From NCBI RefSeq assembly GCF_026072635.1, contig NZ_AP023081.1, positions 5,886,501-5,950,500 of the forward strand: a DNA stretch of 64,000 nt, written 5' to 3'. The notes beneath the pieces are model-generated. The model did no database searches and was not told the origin of the DNA. It saw nothing but the letters and a program-made list of their open reading frames with translations. Below are positions 60,418-64,000 of the stretch, in pieces. Position numbers and translations under genes: made by a program. This DNA is from Pseudomonas solani. GTDB taxonomy: Bacteria; Pseudomonadota; Gammaproteobacteria; Pseudomonadales; Pseudomonadaceae. Every line of letters starts with the position of its first letter. The stretch's first letter is position 1.

Positions 60418-61935
60418 TCAGCGCGGGTGCCCCTCGCGGCCGCCACTGACGGCGAAGGCCTCTTCCGGCGACAGCACCAGGCGGTGACGGCGGTAGAAGG
60501 CGAAATAGGCCATGCCGATCAGGTACCAGGCGGCCGCGCCCAGGGCGGCCCATTTGTAGAGCGGGTCGAGGAACTGGTAGATCAGCGTGATGGCCGAGAT
60601 GCCGATCACCACCAGCGCGCCGAACACGCCGTAGGGGCTGCGATAGGGGCGCGGCAGGTCCGGGTGCAGGCGGCGCAGGCGGATGAAGGCGATGCTCTGC
60701 AGGATGTAGGAGATCATCCCGGCGAACACGATCATGCTGACCATGATCCCGCCCATCAGCGCGTTGTTCTCGCGGCCGAAGCTGAACCAGAACACCAGCA
60801 GGATGCTCAACGCCAGCAGCGAGCCGGTCAGCAGAGCGACGTTGGGCGTCTTGTTCACCGGGTGGGTGACCGATAGCGCGGTGGGCAGGTAGCCGGCGCG
60901 GGACAGGGAGTAGATGTTGCGCCCGGCAGCAAAGCTGCCCGCCAGGAAGGACGCCGCCAGGCCCAGCACCGCCACGGCCGAGAGCACCTTGCTCGCAGTG
61001 TGCCCGAAGATCTCGCGGAAGCCGTCCAGCAACGGCTCGCCCGAGCTGCTCATGGCGAAGGCGCCACCGCCGATGGAGGCACTGAAGAACAGCACGCCCA
61101 AAGCCAGCACGGTGAGGATCAGGATGCCGAACACCAGCGCGCGCGGCACATGGCGGCTGGGGTCGTGGGACTCCTCGGCGGTCAGCGGCAGCTGCTCGAT
61201 GGCGAGGAACATGTACACGCCGAAGGGCAGCGCCAGCATGATTCCGGTGAGGCCGAAGGGCAGCCAGGGCCCGTTGCCGCCGGCCACTTCCACCGGCGTG
61301 CCGGCGTCACCTGCGGCCAGGTTCAGGGCCTTGGCGGCGAAATCCACATGGGGGATGGCCGTGGCGAAGAAGAACACCAGCACACCGATGGCCGCCAGGG
61401 TGATCACCACCACCACGCGCATCGACACGCCCAGCCCACGCACAGAAAGCAGCAGCATGCAGGCGTAGCCCACCAGCCACCACAAGGGCTGCCACTCCGG
61501 CGCGGTGCCGAAGATCGCCGACAGGTAGGTACCCATGAAGAACATATTGCCGGCGGGCGCCAGGATGAACTCGATGTTCTCCGCCAGCCCGGTGCTGAAG
61601 CCGCCCCATGGCCCCAGGGTGGTACGCGCGAAGGAATAAGCACCGCCGGTGTGGGGCAGCGCGGCGGACATCTCGCCGATGGACGAGCACAGCAGCAGGT
61701 ACATGAAGGCGATGATCACGGTGGCCGCCAGCATGCTGCCGAAACCCTGTGCCAGGCCCAGGTTCCAGCCGGAATACTGCCCGGCGATCACCGCGCCCAC
61801 ACCCAGCACCAGCAGGGTGAAGAACCCCGCATGGCGCTGCAGCGTGCGCTGCTCGAAATAGCCGGCCGACACATCCTGGTAGCTCACGCCACCGCTGCCC
61901 GAGGCAGGCCGCCCCAGTGTGGTGCTCTCGTTCAT
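60418..61935 (-). CDS. APC-family amino acid/amine permease (ethanolamine permease-like)
   Basis: A 505-residue inner-membrane permease with twelve likely membrane segments. LVLGVGAVIAGQYSGWNLGL and MYLLLCSSIGEMSAALPHTG with GGAYSFARTTLGPWGG are family blocks close to ethanolamine permeases (EutP/Eat). GGGGAGGGG before the ATG at 61935 (MNESTTLGRPASG). The open frame continues upstream as translated heptamer repeats, which is not a real N-terminus. The neighbours suggest that it imports an amine. Confidence 0.87.
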   Translation of the reverse strand: MNESTTLGRPASGSGGVSYQDVSAGYFEQRTLQRHAGFFTLLVLGVGAVIAGQYSGWNLGLAQGFGSMLAATVIIAFMYLLLCSSIGEMSAALPHTGGAYSFARTTLGPWGGFSTGLAENIEFILAPAGNMFFMGTYLSAIFGTAPEWQPLWWLVGYACMLLLSVRGLGVSMRVVVVITLAAIGVLVFFFATAIPHVDFAAKALNLAAGDAGTPVEVAGGNGPWLPFGLTGIMLALPFGVYMFLAIEQLPLTAEESHDPSRHVPRALVFGILILTVLALGVLFFSASIGGGAFAMSSSGEPLLDGFREIFGHTASKVLSAVAVLGLAASFLAGSFAAGRNIYSLSRAGYLPTALSVTHPVNKTPNVALLTGSLLALSILLVFWFSFGRENNALMGGIMVSMIVFAGMISYILQSIAFIRLRRLHPDLPRPYRSPYGVFGALVVIGISAITLIYQFLDPLYKWAALGAAAWYLIGMAYFAFYRRHRLVLSPEEAFAVSGGREGHPR

Positions 61936-62037
61936 CTCGCCCCTCCCCTTGTTCGGTTTGTTTTGTTGGGTATGGGGGATGGTCGGGGCAAATGAAGGGG
62001 ATGGGTATGTCCCTAAAGGGACAGCTCGAAAAAGCAG

Positions 62038-62220
62038 CTGGAAGCTGGAAGCCGAAAGCTGGAAGAAAAAGCGGCTCTGGCTTCTGGCTTCTGGCTTCTG
62101 GCTTCTGGCTTCTGGCTTCTGGCTTCTGGCTTCTGGCTTCTGGCTTCTGGCTTCAAGCTTCAAGCTTCAAGCTTCAAGCTTCAAGCTTCAAGCTTCAAGC
62201 TTCAAGCTTCAAGCTTCCGG
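62038..62220. repeat. Inverted heptamer-repeat element: 10 x CTTCTGG then 9 x CTTCAAG
   Basis: Left arm 62038-62065: CTGGAAG, CTGGAAG, CCGAAAG, CTGGAAG. Centre AAAAAGCGG (62066-62074). Right arm: ten perfect CTTCTGG (62081-62150), nine perfect CTTCAAG (62151-62213) and one CTTCCGG. It lies in the divergent spacer 61936-62305 between the permease and moaF; the rest of the spacer shows no gene. Same plan as 50420-50494. Confidence 0.9.
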
Positions 62221-62305
62221 CTGCTCCTCATCCCTCCGGTTGATACCCCCAACCGCCCCATCTGGCGACCATTGAGTCCTCATCAACAAGAACGAGGACC
62301 GCTTC

Positions 62306-63127
62306 ATGACCACCCAATCCGACTGGATCACCGTAGGCGCCCTGGCCGAGGGCTTTGCCCCGGAGGCCTTTATCCTGCCCAACCTGGCCGATCTCGACGG
62401 CAAGCGCTTCGACCTGCAGTTCGACAACGGCTGGAGCATTGCCCATGTGTTCGCCGATGGGCACCTGGACTGGGCGCTGGCCGACGGTTCTTCCAGCGGT
62501 CGCTCGCCCTACCGCGCCACCTCGGTGCGCCCGGGCATCTACCTGGTGGACTTCATCAAGGAAGAACACGGCCAGCTGTGGTCCGTGACCCTGGTGCTGG
62601 ACACCGCCGCCAGCGCGTTCAGCGCGGTGCTGGGCCGCCTGCCCGATGCCGCCGCCACCCGCGAGGGCCTGTACGGCCGCGCCCTGGCCGGCAAGAGCCT
62701 GACCGGCGTCGAAGTGCAGTTCTTCCACGGCACCCTCGACCGCCCCTTCCAGCCGGGCGCCTGCCCCCACGCGCCGACCGCCGAGCTGGTGGGCCTGCGC
62801 AACCGCTACCGCTACAGCCCCACCGAGGTCTACGAGCACGTCTACCTCAACGAGAACTACTACAGCTGGCAGTGCCTGGCGGGCGTCGAGAAGGGCCTGT
62901 GCGACACCGACCGCTGCCACTACCTCAAGATCGCCGACGAGCTGTACCTGTTCGTCTGGCGCGAGAAGATCGTGCCCACCCTCGGCGTGGTGATGATCGA
63001 CCTCAAGGCCCACCGCAGCGACGGCAAGATCTTCGGCTATGCCGACGGCGATTTCGGCGCCCTCTCCAACTTCCCCGTGTCCTCCCATTGCGACGTGCTC
63101 AACCGCACGGTGTATGGCGATGCATAA
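62306..63127 (+). CDS. moaF: MoaF-family protein
   Basis: A 273-residue protein of two lipocalin-like halves: the N-terminal MoaF domain (about 10-125, YRATSVRPGIYLVDFIKEEH) and the C-terminal MoaF_C domain (about 150-270, YEHVYLNENYYSWQCLAGVE). MoaF was named from the monoamine regulon of Klebsiella; its biochemical role is not established. ATG at 62306. Its stop overlaps the next SDR start by eight bases, and the following SDR overlaps by four, so the three genes form a tight operon. Confidence 0.75.
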   Translation: MTTQSDWITVGALAEGFAPEAFILPNLADLDGKRFDLQFDNGWSIAHVFADGHLDWALADGSSSGRSPYRATSVRPGIYLVDFIKEEHGQLWSVTLVLDTAASAFSAVLGRLPDAAATREGLYGRALAGKSLTGVEVQFFHGTLDRPFQPGACPHAPTAELVGLRNRYRYSPTEVYEHVYLNENYYSWQCLAGVEKGLCDTDRCHYLKIADELYLFVWREKIVPTLGVVMIDLKAHRSDGKIFGYADGDFGALSNFPVSSHCDVLNRTVYGDA

Positions 63128-63914
63128 GCGCACGGTGGTGATCACAGGGGCCGGCACCGGCATCGGTGAAGCCTGCGCCCGGCGCCTGGGGCGCGAAGGC
63201 GCCAACCTGGTGCTGATCGGCCGCCGCGCCGAGCCCCTGCAACGGGTCGCCGCCGAGTGCGGCGGCCTGGTGCTGGTGGGCGATGCCGCCAGCAGCGCCG
63301 ACTGGGCCGGCTTCGTCGCCGCCATCCACGCACGCTTCGGCGGTATCGACGCACTGCTCGCCTGTGCCGGCGGCCACGGCCTGGGCAGCGCCACCGACAC
63401 CAGCGACGACGCCTGGCAGGCGGCCATGCGCGGCAACCTCGACACCGCCTTCCACAGCGCCCGCGCCTGCCTGCCGTCGCTGCTGGAGCGGCGCGGTAGC
63501 ATCGTCCTGCTGGGCTCCATCGCCTCCCTGGCGGCGGGCCCGGAGGTGTGCGGCTACACCACCGCCAAGCATGCGCTGCTGGGCCTCACCCGTTCGCTGG
63601 CGCGGGACTACGGACCCCAGGGCGTGCGGGTCAACTGCGTATGCCCCGGCTGGGTGCGCACGCCCATGGCCGACGAGGAAATGCAGCCGCTGATGCAGCA
63701 CCACGGCGAGAGCCTCGACGCTGCTTACGCGCGGGTCACCGCCGAAGTGCCCCTGCGCCGCCCGGCCCAGGCGGAGGAGATCGCCGCGCTGTGCCGCTTC
63801 CTGATCAGCGACGAGGCCTCCATCCTCACCGGCGCCACCCTGGTGGCCGACGGCGGCTCCAGCATCGTCGACGTGCCCACCCTCGCGTATACGCGGCTTG
63901 GCGGTGCGTCATGA
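63120..63914 (+). CDS. SDR-family oxidoreductase (2), MoaE-like position
   Basis: A 264-residue short-chain dehydrogenase: TGAGTGIGEACARRLGREGA, then ACAGGHGLG, and catalytic S-Y-K in GSIASLAAGPEVCGYTTAKH. ATG at 63120 (MHKRTVVITGAGTG), inside the end of moaF. In Klebsiella the monoamine-regulon partner MoaE is also an SDR, so this gene may be its equivalent (inference). The next gene starts four bases before its stop. Confidence 0.85.
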   Translation: MHKRTVVITGAGTGIGEACARRLGREGANLVLIGRRAEPLQRVAAECGGLVLVGDAASSADWAGFVAAIHARFGGIDALLACAGGHGLGSATDTSDDAWQAAMRGNLDTAFHSARACLPSLLERRGSIVLLGSIASLAAGPEVCGYTTAKHALLGLTRSLARDYGPQGVRVNCVCPGWVRTPMADEEMQPLMQHHGESLDAAYARVTAEVPLRRPAQAEEIAALCRFLISDEASILTGATLVADGGSSIVDVPTLAYTRLGGAS

Positions 63915-64000
63915 GCCCCGCCTTCGATTTCACCGGCCGCAGCGTGCTGGTCACCGGCGGCGCCCAGGGCATCGGCCGGGCCATCGTCGAAGGCTTCGCT
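63911..64000 (+). CDS. SDR-family oxidoreductase (3), N-terminal fragment (cut by window edge)
   Basis: Only 30 codons are visible: MSPAFDFTGRSVLVTGGAQG followed by IGRAIVEGFA. The TGGAQGIGRAI cofactor-binding loop identifies a classical SDR. ATG at 63911 overlaps the preceding stop (ATGA). The rest lies beyond the right edge. Confidence 0.8.
   Translation, partial: MSPAFDFTGRSVLVTGGAQGIGRAIVEGFA

Noticed and set aside
61936..62163. N-terminal extension of the APC permease made of repeated KPEARSQ-like residues
   Set aside because: It is only the translation of the heptamer array; the ATG at 61935 has a good ribosome binding site and fits the family.
62081..62213. CRISPR-like array
   Set aside because: Units are 7 bp, directly adjacent and without spacers; no cas genes are near.

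Overview
The window is GC-rich chromosomal DNA (clearly above 60% G+C) from a Pseudomonas, most likely the P. aeruginosa lineage. The basis is codon use, the gene set (PolB, MltA, KefB/C-type exchanger, OprD-family porin, DUF2845 and PraB-like proteins) and many short intergenic inverted repeats typical of that genus. The species cannot be named from sequence alone. No tRNA, rRNA, CRISPR array, prophage or insertion sequence was found.

Left part (1-34 kb). A fatty-acid/acyl-CoA catabolic operon on the minus strand runs AraC regulator, AMP-binding acyl-CoA synthetase, SDR dehydrogenase, thiolase, acyl-CoA dehydrogenase (cut by the window edge). The SDR gene carries a -1 frameshift. Core genes follow: VOC protein, membrane protein plus XRE pair, K+/H+ exchanger, PLP dehydratase, GAF-PAS-GGDEF-EAL protein, MFS/LysR pair, a doubly frameshifted fatty-acid hydroxylase with a divergent AraC gene, an Fe-S type regulator divergent from a PraB-like secreted protein, LysE exporter, NDH-2-like flavoprotein divergent from an Rrf2 regulator, polB, a methyltransferase, mltA, a purine permease, several small hypothetical genes and metC. 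A terminator at 31.9 kb with no gene in front of it suggests a small RNA.

Central part (32-53 kb) is a complete meta-cleavage pathway for 4-hydroxyphenylacetate (4-HPA). Entry is by a two-component flavin hydroxylase of the Acinetobacter C2/C1 type, whose reductase has a MarR-like tail. Uptake candidates are a TRAP system (P, Q, M subunits), an OprD-family porin, HpaX and two more MFS proteins. The pathway genes hpaG1-G2-E-D-F-X-H-I plus a succinate-semialdehyde dehydrogenase lead to pyruvate and succinate. Regulators are hpaR and hpaA, plus a second HpaR paralogue at the far end. A 15-bp AT-rich palindrome recurs in front of the hydroxylase, TRAP, porin and hpaG1 genes and looks like a shared HpaR operator.

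Right part (53.7-64 kb) looks like amine catabolism: a lone PotF-like binding protein, an HbpS/GlcG-like protein, a PuuB/PauB-like FAD amine oxidase with a cupin partner, two LuxR regulators, an APC permease, a MoaF-family protein and three SDR dehydrogenases (the last cut by the window edge). Its position next to the 4-HPA pathway suggests that it could feed aromatic amines such as tyramine into it; this is inference. Heptamer tandem-repeat elements of shared architecture sit upstream of hpaI and of moaF.
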